Notes: generated by a model from the letters alone, not told the origin. A stretch of 64,000 bases of DNA from Fuscovulum ytuae (GCF_029953595.1 NZ_CP124535.1:1520001-1584000), one strand, 5' to 3'. Positions 11,254 to 21,431 are shown, counted from the first letter of the stretch. A program made the numbers and translations.

Positions 11254-12786
11254 TCAGAGCGGGATGTTGTCGTGCTTTTTCCAGGGATTTTCCTGCCGCT
11301 TGTTGCGCAGGCTGGCAAAGGCCCGTGCCACCCGGCGGCGGGTCGAATGGGGCATGATCACTTCGTCGATGAAACCCTTCTCGGCGGCCACGAAAGGATT
11401 GGCGAAGCGGTCCTCGTAATCCTTCACCCGCGCGGCGATCTTGTCCTTGTCGGACAATTCGCTGCGATAAAGGATTTCGACTGCCCCTTTCGCCCCCATC
11501 ACCGCCACCTCGGCTGTGGGCCAAGCATAGTTGAAATCGCCCCGCAGGTGTTTGGACGACATCACGACATAGGCCCCGCCATAGGTCTTGCGCGTCAGCA
11601 CGGTCACCTTCGGCACCGTCGCCTCGCCATAGGCAAACAGAAGCTTTGCCCCATGCTTGATGACACCGCCATATTCCTGACTGGTGCCCGGCAGGAAGCC
11701 CGGCACATCGACAAGCGTCAGGATCGGGATTTCGAAAGCGTCGCAGAACCGCACGAAACGGGCGGCCTTGCGGCTGGCGTCGATATCAAGGCAACCGGCC
11801 AGAACCATCGGCTGGTTCGCCACCACGCCCACCGTCTGCCCTTCAAGCCGGACGAAACCGGTGATGATATTGCCCGCGAATTCCTTCTGGATCTCGAAGA
11901 AATCGCCCTCATCGGCGATCTTCAGGATCAGTTCCTTCATGTCATAGGGCTGGTTCGGATTGTCCGGCACCAGCGTATCCAATGACATCTCCACCCGATC
12001 GGGCGCGTCGAAGAAGGGGCGCACCGGTGCCTTCTCGCGGTTGTTCAGCGGCAGGAAATCGAAAAGCCGCCGCGTTTCCGCGATCAGTTCCACGTCGTTT
12101 TCATAGGCGCCATCGGCGACAGAGGACTTCTTGGTATGGGTCGAAGCCCCGCCCAATTCCTCGGCGGTGACATGTTCGTTGGTCACCGTCTTCACCACGT
12201 CGGGGCCGGTGACGAACATGTAGGAACTGTCCTTCACCATGAAGATGAAGTCGGTCATCGCGGGCGAATAGACCGCGCCGCCTGCGCAAGGCCCCATGAT
12301 CAGCGAAATCTGCGGCACCACGCCGGATGCCATGATGTTGCGCTGGAACACCTCGCCATAAGCGGCCAGAGACGACACGCCTTCCTGAATCCGCGCCCCG
12401 CCGGAATCGTTCATCCCGATCACCGGCGCGCCATTCTGGATCGCCATATCCATGATCTTGCAGATCTTGGCCGCATGGGTTTCCGACACCGACCCACCCA
12501 GCACGGTGAAATCCTGCGAAAAGACATAGACCATGCGGCCGTTTATTGTGCCCCAGCCCGTCACCACGCCGTCGCCGGGATGTTTCGTCTCTTCCATCCC
12601 GAAATCGGTGCAGCGATGCTGCACGAACATATCGAATTCCTCGAAGCTGCCCTCGTCCAGCAGCAATTCGATCCGCTCACGCGCGGTCAGCTTGCCCTTG
12701 GCGTGCTGCGCCTCGACCCGGCGCGCACCGCCCCCGGCACGGGCCACGGCACGGCGGTCTTCCAGTTCTTGCAGGATATCCTTCAT
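11254..12786 (-). CDS. pccB: Propionyl-CoA carboxylase beta subunit (carboxyltransferase)
   Basis: Transfers the carboxyl group from biotin to propionyl-CoA. The 510-residue length is exactly that of PccB proteins. It shows the carboxyltransferase N-domain ([21 protein letters not shown]) and C-domain with the CoA-binding [23 protein letters not shown] segment; the GGA-rich oxyanion-hole loops are present (SGGARIQEG and [10 protein letters not shown]). The start at 12786 gives the usual MKDILQELE and discards an upstream open extension. A paired site related to TTTGCAAA lies about 75 bp upstream, consistent with control by the PccR-type regulator at 14778. Confidence 0.97.
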   Translation of the reverse strand: MKDILQELEDRRAVARAGGGARRVEAQHAKGKLTARERIELLLDEGSFEEFDMFVQHRCTDFGMEETKHPGDGVVTGWGTINGRMVYVFSQDFTVLGGSVSETHAAKICKIMDMAIQNGAPVIGMNDSGGARIQEGVSSLAAYGEVFQRNIMASGVVPQISLIMGPCAGGAVYSPAMTDFIFMVKDSSYMFVTGPDVVKTVTNEHVTAEELGGASTHTKKSSVADGAYENDVELIAETRRLFDFLPLNNREKAPVRPFFDAPDRVEMSLDTLVPDNPNQPYDMKELILKIADEGDFFEIQKEFAGNIITGFVRLEGQTVGVVANQPMVLAGCLDIDASRKAARFVRFCDAFEIPILTLVDVPGFLPGTSQEYGGVIKHGAKLLFAYGEATVPKVTVLTRKTYGGAYVVMSSKHLRGDFNYAWPTAEVAVMGAKGAVEILYRSELSDKDKIAARVKDYEDRFANPFVAAEKGFIDEVIMPHSTRRRVARAFASLRNKRQENPWKKHDNIPL

Positions 12787-12857
12787 CGGCGCTCTCCCCC
12801 CGAATTTCGCGGGACCATAGCGGGGCGGGCGGCCTGCTCCAAAGGGAGTCTGGCATA

Positions 12858-12876
12858 TTTGCAAAGTATTGGCAGA
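12858..12876. promoter_or_regulatory. Putative PccR binding site before pccB
   Basis: TTTGCAAA is followed after three bases by TTGGCAGA, a 6/8 match to a second copy. It is 72 bp upstream of the pccB start. PccR of Rhodobacter sphaeroides is reported to recognise paired TTTGCAAA sequences (from memory), and a better pair lies before the regulator gene here. Confidence 0.6.
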
Positions 12877-12970
12877 ATAGTTCAAGCAAAACGCAAATCC
12901 GCAAACCTCTCGCCTTTTCGCAAGCGCGAAACTACAACCCGCCCGAACGCCTGCCAATACGAACGAAGCC

Positions 12971-13026
12971 CTTCATTTTTTGTCGAAAAATATCCTCGGG
13001 TGGGTCCGGGAGGGCAGACAGCCCTC
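12971..13026 (-). repeat. Intergenic element, copy a
   Basis: Read leftward: a hairpin GAGGGC, loop TGTCT, GCCCTC; then a C-rich stretch, GAGGATATTT, GACA and AAAAAATGAAG. It matches copy b at 31275-31343, including the loop sequence. It lies between divergent genes, pointing towards pccB. Confidence 0.65.
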
Positions 13027-13083
13027 GGCGGGCATCCACCGGGTCGAACCCTTCACGAAAAAGCGCACCCACAGTAGGCCAAC

Positions 13084-13437
13084 ATGTCGCAGCTTCCCGT
13101 CCCCGTTGTCACGATCGGTCTTCTTCTGGCCTCCAACATCTTCATGACCTTCGCATGGTATGGGCATCTGAAGTTCAAGTCCGCCTCGCTCGTCCTTGTG
13201 ATCCTTGCCAGCTGGCTGATCGCGCTGCCCGAATACGCGCTTCAGGTGCCTGCGAACCGCTTCGGTCACGGCCATTTCTCAGCCGCCGAATTGAAGACAA
13301 TCCAAGAGGTCATCACCCTGACGGTCTTTGCCGTCTTTTCGGTACTTTACCTGAAAGAACCGCTGGGCTGGAACCATGCACTGGGATTTGCCTTCATCGC
13401 CTTGGGGGCTTTCTTCATCTTCCATAAATGGGGATAA
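13084..13437 (+). CDS. Small four-helix membrane protein (DUF486, DMT-like)
   Basis: A 117-residue integral membrane protein with four hydrophobic segments, the pattern of the DUF486 branch of the drug/metabolite transporter superfamily. Recognisable features are TFAWYGHLK in the first loop, the central ASWLIALPEYALQVPANR segment and a terminal ALGFAFIALGAFFIFH helix. Proteins of this size in the superfamily normally act as dimers. The substrate is unknown. An efflux transporter gene of another family follows 79 bp downstream on the same strand. Confidence 0.85.
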   Translation: MSQLPVPVVTIGLLLASNIFMTFAWYGHLKFKSASLVLVILASWLIALPEYALQVPANRFGHGHFSAAELKTIQEVITLTVFAVFSVLYLKEPLGWNHALGFAFIALGAFFIFHKWG

Positions 13438-13516
13438 TCCGCACAGATCCTCGCACAGGCGCTTGTGCATCCCTGCCATGGACTTCCGCGCCGCGCGGGC
13501 GTAGCGCTGGCGCATC

Positions 13517-14728
13517 ATGACCGCTACCCGTTTCCTTGATCGGCGCACACCGCCGCATATCGCGACCCTGATCCTTATGGCGGGGCTGTCGGCGCTGACC
13601 ATGAATATTTTCCTGCCCTCGCTTCCGGGCATGGCAGAATGGTTCGACGTGCCCTACGCCTTGATGCAGCTTTCCGTGGCGCTTTACCTCGCGCTATCGG
13701 CGGTGCTTCAGATCGTGATCGGCCCGGTGTCCGACCGCTATGGTCGGCGCAAGGTCTTGCTCGTGTCGCTGGTGCTGTTCCTTTTGGCCACCATCGGCAC
13801 GTTGCTGGCCCCCGATGCGACGACCTTCCTCGTCTTTCGCATGGCGCAGGCCGTGATCGCGGCGGGCATGGTGCTGTCGCGCGCTGTGGTGCGGGATATG
13901 GTGCCGGATGCACAAGCCGCCAGCATGATCGGCTATGTCACCATGGGGATGTCGATCGTGCCGATGATCGGCCCTGTCATTGGCGGCGTGCTGGATGAAC
14001 AGTTCGGCTGGCAAGCGAATTTCGCCCTGCTTCTGATCCTTGGCGTTGCGACCCTCATCCTCATCTGGGCCGATCTGGGCGAAACGGCCACGCCGCGCCG
14101 GATCACGCTGATGGATCAGATCCGCACCTATCCGGGACTGCTGACGTCACGCCGCTTCTGGGGCTATGTGGGCTGCGCCAGTTTCACCTCGGGCTCCTTC
14201 TTCGCCTATCTCGGCGGGGCGCCTTATGTGGGGAATGTGGTCTTCGGCCTGTCATCCTCCGAGGTGGGCCTTCTCTTTGCCATCACCGCCGTGGGCTATG
14301 CGGCAGGCAATTTCATCGCAGGTCGCTTTTCCGTCCGGGTTGGAATGAACCGCATGGTGCTGTGGGGCACGCTTGTCTGCATTGGGGGCCTTGGGTCGCT
14401 GACACTGGTCACCCTAGCCGGGGTACATTCTCCTTACGTCTTTTTCGGCTTCACGCTCGCGCTTGGTCTTGGCAACGGGATGACGCTGCCCAATGCCAAT
14501 GCTGGCATGCTGTCGATCAAGCCCGAGCTTGCCGGAACGGCTTCAGGTCTTGGCGGCGCGATCCAGATCGGGGGCGGCGCGGCGCTGGCCGCGCTTGCAG
14601 GGACGCTTTTGACTGAAGGCGCCACAGAGATGCCACTCGTCCTTCTGATGCTCGCCTCCTCGGTGCTGGCGCTGTTCTCAATCCTTGCGGTGATCCGGCG
14701 GGCAAGGGCTCTTGGCCTCTCCTCTTGA
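13517..14728 (+). CDS. MFS multidrug efflux transporter, Bcr/CflA type
   Basis: A 403-residue major facilitator superfamily protein with 12 predicted membrane segments. The loop between helices 2 and 3 carries GPVSDRYGRRKVLL, the MFS motif A, and the first half has the Bcr/CflA-type IFLPSLPGMAEWF segment in helix 1. Members export drugs such as bicyclomycin or chloramphenicol, or small peptides and sulfonamides, by proton antiport; the real substrate here cannot be told. It precedes pccR by 49 bp on the same strand, but pccR has its own operator. Confidence 0.88.
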   Translation: MTATRFLDRRTPPHIATLILMAGLSALTMNIFLPSLPGMAEWFDVPYALMQLSVALYLALSAVLQIVIGPVSDRYGRRKVLLVSLVLFLLATIGTLLAPDATTFLVFRMAQAVIAAGMVLSRAVVRDMVPDAQAASMIGYVTMGMSIVPMIGPVIGGVLDEQFGWQANFALLLILGVATLILIWADLGETATPRRITLMDQIRTYPGLLTSRRFWGYVGCASFTSGSFFAYLGGAPYVGNVVFGLSSSEVGLLFAITAVGYAAGNFIAGRFSVRVGMNRMVLWGTLVCIGGLGSLTLVTLAGVHSPYVFFGFTLALGLGNGMTLPNANAGMLSIKPELAGTASGLGGAIQIGGGAALAALAGTLLTEGATEMPLVLLMLASSVLALFSILAVIRRARALGLSS

Positions 14729-14737
14729 CGCGCCCCT

Positions 14738-14766
14738 TTTGCAAAGCCGATAACCGGCTTTGCAAA
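14738..14766. promoter_or_regulatory. PccR operator, long palindrome before pccR
   Basis: TTTGCAAAGCCG is followed by five bases and then its exact inverse CGGCTTTGCAAA. Each arm contains the TTTGCAAA core, the two cores being 21 bp apart centre to centre. The right arm ends one base before the GGAGG ribosome-binding site of pccR, so binding should block its own expression. Confidence 0.75.
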
Positions 14767-14777
14767 CGGAGGTCGCG

Positions 14778-16175
14778 ATGCCCACCCAGAAACTCTATGC
14801 CGGGGCCAAGCTGCGCGAAATTCGCGCGCGCCTCTCGCTGACGCAAAAATCCTTTGCCGACAAACTGGGCGTGTCCCTGCCCTATCTGAACCAGATGGAG
14901 AACAACCACCGTCCCGTCTCGGCCGCCGTGGTGCTGGCCTTGGCACAGGAATTCGGGCTGGATGTGACCGAACTGACGGTTGGGGAATCCGAGCGCCTTG
15001 TGTCCGACATGCGTGAGGCGTTGGCCGACCCCGTCTTTGCCCAGACAACACCGCCCTTGGCGGACCTGCGGTTGGCGGCCTCGAACGCCCCCGCGCTTGC
15101 CCGCGCCTTTCTTGATCTGCACCGCGCCTATCGGCAAAGCCACGAACGCCTTGCGTCACTGGATGAGGCGCTGGGGCGCGAGGATGCCTCGCTTCGCCCA
15201 AGCCCATGGGAAGAGGTGCGGGATTTCTTCCACTATTGCGACAATTACATCGACGCCGTGGACCGCGCGGCGGAACATTTCGCCGCCCCCGGCGGGCTGC
15301 GGGCCGACATTACCCGCGCGGCAACCACCGCGCTTGAAAAGCGCGGCATCACATTGGCCTTCACCGATCAGACCGAAACCCGCCGCTATGATCCGGCGAC
15401 CAAGCGGCTGACCCTCTCCAACCGCACCGCCGCCCCGACCCAGCGCTTTCAACTCCTGCTGCAGGTGGCGCTTCTGACCCAGAATGACCTGATCGAGGCG
15501 ACGCTGGACCTTGCCCGTTTCGCCACACCCGAGGCGCGCGATATCGCCAAGATTGGCCTTGCCAATTACTTCGCAGGTGCGGCCCTTCTGCCCTATCGTG
15601 CCTTTCAGGCGGCAGCACTGGAAACGAGGCATGATCTGGAACGGCTGGCCGATCTTTTCGGCGCCTCCATCGAACAGGTGGCGCATCGCCTGTCCACCCT
15701 GCAACGGCCCGGCGCGAAGGGCATCCCCTTCTTCTTCGTGCGCGTCGATCAAGCCGGCACGATCACCAAACGCCATTCTGCCACCCGCCTGCAATTTGCC
15801 CGTTTTGGCGGGGCCTGCCCCCTGTGGAACGTGCACCGCGCCTTTGAAACGCCGGGGCAGTTCCTGCGGCAGTTGGCCGAAACCCCCGACGGCGTGCGTT
15901 ACCTTTGCCTTGCGCGGGATGTATCGAAACCCGGAGGTGCCTTCCTTGCGCCGGTCAAACGCTATGCCATCGGTCTGGGCTGCGAGGTGCAGCATGCGGC
16001 GCAACTCGTCTATGCCGATGGGCTGGACTTGAAGGGCCATTTCGAACCAATCGGCATTTCCTGTCGCATCTGCGAACGGCCCGCCTGCCATCAGCGGTCC
16101 GTCCCCCCGCTTGAACGGCGGTTGAAGGTGGACCCGGATCGGCGCGGCCTTCTGCCCTATGAGATCGCGGAATGA
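14778..16175 (+). CDS. pccR: Short-chain fatty acyl-CoA regulator PccR (ScfR family)
   Basis: Transcription regulator that senses propionyl-CoA status and controls pcc genes. The 465-residue protein has an N-terminal Xre-type helix-turn-helix (about 8-62: LREIRARLSLTQKSFADKLGVS then LNQMENNHRPVS), an IrrE-like/DUF955-type central region and a C-terminal domain with cysteines in SCRICERPAC. This domain order and length match the ScfR family described for PccR, RamB and MccR. ATG 14778 is chosen because GGAGG ends 6 bp upstream and the HTH begins immediately. Closeness to pccB and mcm and the TTTGCAAA operator favour PccR over other ScfR members. Confidence 0.88.
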   Translation: MPTQKLYAGAKLREIRARLSLTQKSFADKLGVSLPYLNQMENNHRPVSAAVVLALAQEFGLDVTELTVGESERLVSDMREALADPVFAQTTPPLADLRLAASNAPALARAFLDLHRAYRQSHERLASLDEALGREDASLRPSPWEEVRDFFHYCDNYIDAVDRAAEHFAAPGGLRADITRAATTALEKRGITLAFTDQTETRRYDPATKRLTLSNRTAAPTQRFQLLLQVALLTQNDLIEATLDLARFATPEARDIAKIGLANYFAGAALLPYRAFQAAALETRHDLERLADLFGASIEQVAHRLSTLQRPGAKGIPFFFVRVDQAGTITKRHSATRLQFARFGGACPLWNVHRAFETPGQFLRQLAETPDGVRYLCLARDVSKPGGAFLAPVKRYAIGLGCEVQHAAQLVYADGLDLKGHFEPIGISCRICERPACHQRSVPPLERRLKVDPDRRGLLPYEIAE

Positions 16176-16176
16176 C

Positions 16177-16238
16177 AAAAGGCCCCGGCGCTTGACCGGG
16201 GCCTAGGGGGAAACCCGCCCCGGCCTTGCGCCGGGGCG
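16177..16238. terminator. Double hairpin between convergent pccR and ydcH-like gene
   Basis: GGCCCCGG/CCGGGGCC (16181-16203) and CGCCCCGGC/GCCGGGGCG (16216-16238) are two perfect GC stems. Read leftward the first is followed by TTTTGTC, so it terminates the minus-strand gene; it may also serve pccR. Confidence 0.7.
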
Positions 16239-16245
16239 TCGGCCC

Positions 16246-16482
16246 TCATGCGGCAAGCTGCTTCCAGATCGCGTCCTTCAGACGCATCCGCTTTTGGCGC
16301 AGTTCGTTTTCATGTTCCGACGACAGCACCTCTACCCGTGTTTCAGCGCGATGCACGGCGCGGTTCACCTCGTGATATTCCTCGACCAACCGCGCGAAAT
16401 GGGCATCGCTTGCTTTCAGGGCATGGATGGCCGCGGTCTTTTCGGGGAAATCCTCGTAAAGATCATGGGGCGTGTTCGACAT
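16246..16482 (-). CDS. YdcH family (DUF465) small protein
   Basis: A 78-residue, mostly helical and highly charged protein starting MSNTPHDLYEDFPEK. The pattern FPEKTAAIHALKASDAHFARLVEEYHEVNRAVHRAE followed by a basic LRQKRMRLKDAIWKQL is that of the DUF465/YdcH family, which forms a short coiled-coil hairpin. The molecular role is unknown. Start at 16482 is used rather than an upstream in-frame ATG because GAAGGAGA precedes it. It converges on pccR with a shared double hairpin. Confidence 0.88.
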   Translation of the reverse strand: MSNTPHDLYEDFPEKTAAIHALKASDAHFARLVEEYHEVNRAVHRAETRVEVLSSEHENELRQKRMRLKDAIWKQLAA

Positions 16483-16557
16483 GGGTCTTCTCCTTCGCGT
16501 CGTTTCATCCGTGACGCTAACCGACCCGCCCCCCCGCAACCTTGACCTTGGTCAAAT

Positions 16558-17220
16558 TCAGCGCGCCGCGCGGCGAAAGCCTGCCGCCCGCGCCTCAGCC
16601 TCGGAGCAAAACCACCGCTCCCCCGCCGCTTCGTTGATCCGAGTCGCGTCGTAATCGGCCTGTCCGGGCAGGTGATAGATGCGCGTGCCGCTGCGACCGA
16701 TATTGCCCTTGATCACGCATTCCCCTGTCGGCGGCGGCTGTTCCACGCGACCCTCTGCGCGATATTGTTCCGGCTGGATATAGGTCGAGGTCCAAAGTCC
16801 AACCCCCTCCCTGCGCGCCGCGGCCTCGGCATTCACATAGCGACCTGAATAGCGGCGATAGGCAATCGCCATGCCGTTCCGCACCACAAGCGCCGCCACA
16901 TCCTGATCCCCGGCAAAGCAGATGGCCACGTTGCGACCATAGCGATCGATATCCTGCACGGCGCAGGTCAGACGCTGCCGCCCCACCGCACCCGCCAGCA
17001 TGTCCCGCGCAGCCAAACCACAGGCCCAGACACGCCCATCCTGATCGCAGCGCTGATCCAGTTCCGGCGCGTCGATTCCGAACAGCCGCACCTTCTGCCC
17101 AGCGATTTCCAGCGTGTCGCCATCAATGACCCGCGCGCGACCCGCAAGCTCCGTCCCCCATGAGGGGAAGGGTACAGAAAGCACCGCAAGAACGAGAAGT
17201 GAACGAAGTGTTAACGCCAT
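16558..17220 (-). CDS. Secreted thermonuclease-family protein
   Basis: A 220-residue exported nuclease-like protein. A signal peptide (MALTLRSLLVLAVLSVPFPSWG) precedes a staphylococcal nuclease domain: RVIDGDTLEIAGQKVRLFGIDAPELDQ supplies the calcium-binding Asp residues and the catalytic Arg/Glu pair, and DRYGRNVAICF the second Arg. The C-terminal 55 residues (CVIKGNIGRSGTRIYHLPG through GERWFCSEAEARAAGFR) form a small cysteine-containing module found appended to such nucleases. The upstream region holds an exact CtrA-type motif. Expected location is periplasm or outside; activity is inferred. Confidence 0.88.
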   Translation of the reverse strand: MALTLRSLLVLAVLSVPFPSWGTELAGRARVIDGDTLEIAGQKVRLFGIDAPELDQRCDQDGRVWACGLAARDMLAGAVGRQRLTCAVQDIDRYGRNVAICFAGDQDVAALVVRNGMAIAYRRYSGRYVNAEAAARREGVGLWTSTYIQPEQYRAEGRVEQPPPTGECVIKGNIGRSGTRIYHLPGQADYDATRINEAAGERWFCSEAEARAAGFRRAAR

Positions 17221-17262
17221 GCCCCGATTTCCGCTGCCGAGGCGCTGAAATCAAGGTTAACA

Positions 17263-17278
17263 TTAACAATTGCTTAAC
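17263..17278. promoter_or_regulatory. CtrA-type binding site
   Basis: TTAA, seven bases, then TTAAC is an exact match to the CtrA consensus. A further TTAAC half-site overlaps on the left (17258-17262). It lies 43 bp upstream of the thermonuclease start codon. Confidence 0.55.
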
Positions 17279-17301
17279 TGACTAAGAACGAAGGCGGAAC
17301 A

Positions 17302-18960
17302 TCACCGCTGTGTCGTGCGCCAATTCGGGTTGATCCAAGGCTCCGCGTTCGACCGTGGCAAGGGCGTCCGGCCCAGAAGATGATCCGCGGCTTTCTCGCC
17401 CACCATGATCGACGGGGCGTTCAGGTTCCCGTTCGTCACCTGCGGGAAGATGGAACTGTCGGCCACGCGCAAGCCTTCCACCCCGATCACACGGCATTCG
17501 GGATCGACCACCGCCAAGGGATCATCCCGCCGCCCCATGCGCGCCGTGCCGCAGGGATGATAGGCGCTTTCCACATGTTCGCCGATGAAGGCATCCAGCT
17601 GCGCATCCGTCTGCACCGCAGCGCCGGGTTGGATTTCGTGCTTCACGTAACCTGCCATCGCCTCTTGCCCGAAAATCTCGCGCGTCAGGCGGATGCAGGT
17701 GCGAAAATCCTCCCAATCGCTGGGATGCGACATGTAGTTGAACAGGATCTTGGGCGCGTCCTTGGGATCGCCCGACCGCAATGTAACCGCACCCCGCGAT
17801 TTCGACCGCATCGGCCCGACATGGGCCTGAAAGCCATGCCCTTCGGCGCTGGCCTTGCCGTCATAGCGCACGGCGATGGGCAGGAAATGATACTGGATAT
17901 CGGGATACTCCACCCCCGGCTTCGACCGGATAAAGGCGCAGGCCTCGAACTGGTTCGACGCGCCAAGGCCTTTCTTGGTAAACAGCCACTGCGCGCCGAT
18001 GACCGCCTTCCCCCAAAGGTTCCAGTATTTGTAAAGGGTGATGGGCTTTTTCGATGCGAATTGCAGGTAAAGTTCCAGATGGTCTTGCAGGTTCGCCCCC
18101 ACACCGGGACGATCCGCCACCACCTCCACCCCATGCGCCCGCAGATGCGCGGCCGCCCCGATCCCGGACAACATCAGGATTTTCGGCGTGTTGATGGAGG
18201 ACGCCGCCACCACAACCTCACGCGCGGCCGGGATCACCTCGATCTGGCCACCCCGTTCAACCTCCACCCCCACGGCCTTGCCATTCTCGATCACCACGCG
18301 GCGGGCGAAGGCGCGGATAACCTCGACATTCCCTTTCTTCATCGCGGGTTTCAGATAGGCACTGGCGGCGCTCCAACGCTGGCCATTATGGATCGTGGCC
18401 TCCATCGGCCCGAACCCTTCCTGCTGTTGCCCGTTATAATCGCGGGTCACAGGGTAGCCCGCCTGCTCACCCGCGCGGATAAAGGCCTCGAACAGCGGAT
18501 TCTCGCGCGGCCCGCGAGAGATGTGCAGGGGCCCATTCGCCCCCCGCCAGGACGGATCACCCCCGTCATGCTGGCCATGCCAGCTTTCCATGCGCTGGAA
18601 ATAGGGCAGCACATCCGCATAGGACCAGCCCTGCGCCCCCATCTCGGCCCATGTGTCGTAATCGCGGGCATGGCCGCGCACATAGACCATCCCGTTGATC
18701 GACGAAGACCCACCTATCACCTTGCCGCGCGGCGTGGCGAGCACGCGGCCCCCGAGATGCGGCTCGGGTTCGGTATGAAAGCCCCAATCATAACGCGACA
18801 TGTTCATCGGATAGGACAGGGCGGCGGGCATCTGGATGAACGGCCCCGCATCGGTGCCGCCATGTTCGATGACGATCACGCGCGCGCCACCTTCGCCCAG
18901 ACGATAGGCCATGGCCGATCCGGCCGACCCTGCGCCGATGATCACGAAATCCGCCTGCAT
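17302..18960 (-). CDS. betA: Choline dehydrogenase
   Basis: FAD-dependent oxidation of choline to betaine aldehyde at the inner membrane. The 552-residue GMC oxidoreductase begins with the dinucleotide-binding motif [16 protein letters not shown], has the GMC signature [24 protein letters not shown] (shown here only in parts by its positions, about residues 78-101), and ends with the active-site HPCGTARMG segment (His near residue 469) and an [22 protein letters not shown] tail. It is the last gene of a betI-betB-dehydratase-betA run, 16 bp after the dehydratase. BetI is the expected repressor. Confidence 0.95.
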   Translation of the reverse strand: MQADFVIIGAGSAGSAMAYRLGEGGARVIVIEHGGTDAGPFIQMPAALSYPMNMSRYDWGFHTEPEPHLGGRVLATPRGKVIGGSSSINGMVYVRGHARDYDTWAEMGAQGWSYADVLPYFQRMESWHGQHDGGDPSWRGANGPLHISRGPRENPLFEAFIRAGEQAGYPVTRDYNGQQQEGFGPMEATIHNGQRWSAASAYLKPAMKKGNVEVIRAFARRVVIENGKAVGVEVERGGQIEVIPAAREVVVAASSINTPKILMLSGIGAAAHLRAHGVEVVADRPGVGANLQDHLELYLQFASKKPITLYKYWNLWGKAVIGAQWLFTKKGLGASNQFEACAFIRSKPGVEYPDIQYHFLPIAVRYDGKASAEGHGFQAHVGPMRSKSRGAVTLRSGDPKDAPKILFNYMSHPSDWEDFRTCIRLTREIFGQEAMAGYVKHEIQPGAAVQTDAQLDAFIGEHVESAYHPCGTARMGRRDDPLAVVDPECRVIGVEGLRVADSSIFPQVTNGNLNAPSIMVGEKAADHLLGRTPLPRSNAEPWINPNWRTTQR

Positions 18961-18976
18961 ATCCTAGGTCCTTCTC

Positions 18977-19990
18977 TTAGCCCTTCTCGCGCGCCGCCAG
19001 GGCAAGGCATTCGGCAAAGCGGTCAAAGGCGATATTCCCGCCCGAGGCGATGACCAGCACCACCTTGCCCGCCACCGGCATCGCCCCGGACAGCACCCCC
19101 GCCAGCGCCACCGCCCCTGACGGTTCCAGCACCAGCTTCAATTCCTCAAATGCGCGCCGCATGGCCTTCCTTACGGTGCCGTCATTCACCGCCAGCGCCT
19201 GCACCCCGCCGGCGTGACAGGCCGCAAAAGTCACCTCGCCCGGCATCGGTGCCTGAAGCGCATCGCAGATCGTGGGGCCACCCGGTGCCGCCACCCGGTC
19301 CTGCGCGCGCAAAGACCGACCCATGCCGTCATGCCCATCAGGCTCCACCCCCCAGATCGTGACATCAGGATGCGCCGCGCGCAGGGCCAGCGACACGCCG
19401 CCCAGAAGGCCACCCCCGCCAACAGGGCTTGCCACCACATCGGGCACCGCGCCCGCTTCGCCCATCTGGGCAAGGCATTCCAGACCCGTTGTCCCCTGCC
19501 CCGCCACCACCTCGGCGTCGTCGAACGGGTGCAAAAGCGTCAGCCCCCGCTTGGCCGCCAGATCGCGCGCCAGCGCCGCCGCGACCACCTCGCGCGGGGC
19601 ATCGCCATGATGCGAAAGCACCACCTCTGCCCCCAGCGCCTCGGTCGCGCGGCGTTTGGTTTCGGGGGCGTCAACGGGCATGACGATGGTGACCGGCACC
19701 GAAAGCACGCGCCCCGCCGCCGCCAGCCCTTGCGCAAAATTCCCCGACGAAAAGGCCACCACACCCCGCGCCCGCGCCGCCTGATCCAGTTGCATCAACC
19801 GCCATAGCGCCCCGCGCAGCTTGAACGATCCGGTCCGCTGCAAGCCTTCCGCCTTTACGAATAGCCGCGCGGCCCCTGCCTCGGCCGCCAAGACGGGCGA
19901 TTCCAGCAAGGGCGTCTCGCGCACATGATCGCGCAAGGCGGCATGGGCCTCGGCAATCCGTGCGGGCGAAGGCAGGTCAATAAGGGGCAT
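18977..19990 (-). CDS. PLP-dependent threonine/serine dehydratase-like enzyme
   Basis: A fold-type II PLP enzyme, 337 residues from ATG 19990. The PLP lysine lies in GSFKLRGAL, the asparagine/serine loop in [10 protein letters not shown], and the phosphate-binding glycine loop in VGGGGLLGG, all typical of threonine/serine dehydratases and serine racemases; there is no regulatory ACT domain. EutB, the hydroxyectoine-pathway dehydratase, is similar. It overlaps the end of betB by 14 bp and precedes betA, so it is translated as part of the choline operon. A role in removing serine made from betaine-derived glycine would fit, but that is inference. Confidence 0.85.
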   Translation of the reverse strand: MPLIDLPSPARIAEAHAALRDHVRETPLLESPVLAAEAGAARLFVKAEGLQRTGSFKLRGALWRLMQLDQAARARGVVAFSSGNFAQGLAAAGRVLSVPVTIVMPVDAPETKRRATEALGAEVVLSHHGDAPREVVAAALARDLAAKRGLTLLHPFDDAEVVAGQGTTGLECLAQMGEAGAVPDVVASPVGGGGLLGGVSLALRAAHPDVTIWGVEPDGHDGMGRSLRAQDRVAAPGGPTICDALQAPMPGEVTFAACHAGGVQALAVNDGTVRKAMRRAFEELKLVLEPSGAVALAGVLSGAMPVAGKVVLVIASGGNIAFDRFAECLALAAREKG

Positions 19991-21431
19991 CCACCGGCCC
20001 CATTCCGACATAGACCGACTTCACCTGCGTGTAATGTTCCACCGCCGCGCGTCCGTTTTCGCGCCCGACGCCAGACATTTTTGACCCGCCGAAAGGCCCC
20101 TCGACCGGCGTCAAATTATAGGCGTTGATCCAGCAGGTCCCCGCCTCCAACCCCGCGATCACCCGATGCGCCCGCGTCAGGTCGGCGGTGAAAACCCCCG
20201 CCGCCAGACCAAATTCTGTATCATTGGCCCGCGCGACAACTTCTTCCTCAGTTTCGAAATCCAGTACGGCCATGACCGGGCCGAACACCTCTTCCCGCGC
20301 CAGCGTCATGGCATCGGTCACATCGGCAAAGACCGTGGGCTGCACGAAGAACCCGGTGTTCAGCGCCGCCCTTTCCCCGCCGCAAACCAGCCGCGCGCCT
20401 TCGTCCTTCGCCTTTGCGATGTAACCCAACACTTTGTCCATCTGCGTGGCGGAAACCAAGGGCCCCATCTGCGTGGCGGGGTCCAAAGGATCTCCCAAAC
20501 CAATCTTCGCCGTCCGCTCGGCCAAACGCGCAAGGAACCGCTCCTTGATCCCCTTCTGCACAAAGACGCGTGTGCCGTTGCTGCACACCTGCCCTGCGGA
20601 ATAGAAATTCCCCAGCATGGCCGCACCCACCGCATCCTCGACCGAGGCATCGTCGAAAACGATCAAAGGCGACTTGCCGCCCAATTCCATCGTCACATGC
20701 CGTACACCATCTGCCGCTGCCGCATAGACCCGCCGCCCTGTGGGCACCGAACCCGTCAGCGACACCTTGGCCACGCGCGGATCGGTCACCAGCGCCGCGC
20801 CCACCGCGCCGCGCCCCTGCACCACGTTGAAAAGCCCTGCAGTTAGCCCCGCCTCGATCAGAATCTCGGCCAGTTTCAATGCACCAAGCGGCGTCACCTC
20901 GGACGGTTTGAACACCATCGCATTGCCAAGGGCCAAGGCTGGGGCCGCCTTCCAGCAGGCGATCTGGCTGGGATAGTTCCAGGCGCCGATGCCCACGCAG
21001 ACGCCCAAAGGTTCACGGATCGTGTAGACGAAATCCCGCCCCAAGGGGATCGTCTCACCCGTCACAGTGGGGGCAAGCCCCGCAAACCATTCCAGACTGT
21101 CCGCCCCGCTGGGCCAGTCGGCCACCAGCGTCTCTTGAATGGGCTTGCCGGTATCCAGCGTTTCAAGCCGCGCGAGGTCATCGCCACGATCCCGTATAAT
21201 ATCTGCCGCACGGCGCAGGATGCGCGCCCGCTCCACTGGTTTCATCGCCGCCCATACGCCTTGCGCGCGCTTGGCCGAGGCGACGGCCCGTTCCACCACG
21301 GCAGGCGTCGCCTCATGAACCACGGCAATCACCTCGCCTGTGGCGGGATAGATCACCTCGATCGGCGCACCGGCCTTATCCTCGACATAGCTGCCATCGA
21401 CGAAATGGCTGGCGACAGGCTGCGCGATCAT
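19977..21431 (-). CDS. betB: Betaine aldehyde dehydrogenase
   Basis: NAD(P)-dependent oxidation of betaine aldehyde to glycine betaine. The 484-residue protein has the Rossmann nucleotide-binding core ([18 protein letters not shown]), the catalytic glutamate in [17 protein letters not shown], the nucleophilic cysteine in [16 protein letters not shown], and the C-terminal [14 protein letters not shown], a BetB-typical ending. ATG 21431 overlaps the betI stop in an ATGA junction, so the genes are translationally coupled. Length and neighbourhood make other aldehyde dehydrogenases unlikely. Confidence 0.96.
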   Translation of the reverse strand: MIAQPVASHFVDGSYVEDKAGAPIEVIYPATGEVIAVVHEATPAVVERAVASAKRAQGVWAAMKPVERARILRRAADIIRDRGDDLARLETLDTGKPIQETLVADWPSGADSLEWFAGLAPTVTGETIPLGRDFVYTIREPLGVCVGIGAWNYPSQIACWKAAPALALGNAMVFKPSEVTPLGALKLAEILIEAGLTAGLFNVVQGRGAVGAALVTDPRVAKVSLTGSVPTGRRVYAAAADGVRHVTMELGGKSPLIVFDDASVEDAVGAAMLGNFYSAGQVCSNGTRVFVQKGIKERFLARLAERTAKIGLGDPLDPATQMGPLVSATQMDKVLGYIAKAKDEGARLVCGGERAALNTGFFVQPTVFADVTDAMTLAREEVFGPVMAVLDFETEEEVVARANDTEFGLAAGVFTADLTRAHRVIAGLEAGTCWINAYNLTPVEGPFGGSKMSGVGRENGRAAVEHYTQVKSVYVGMGPVDAPY

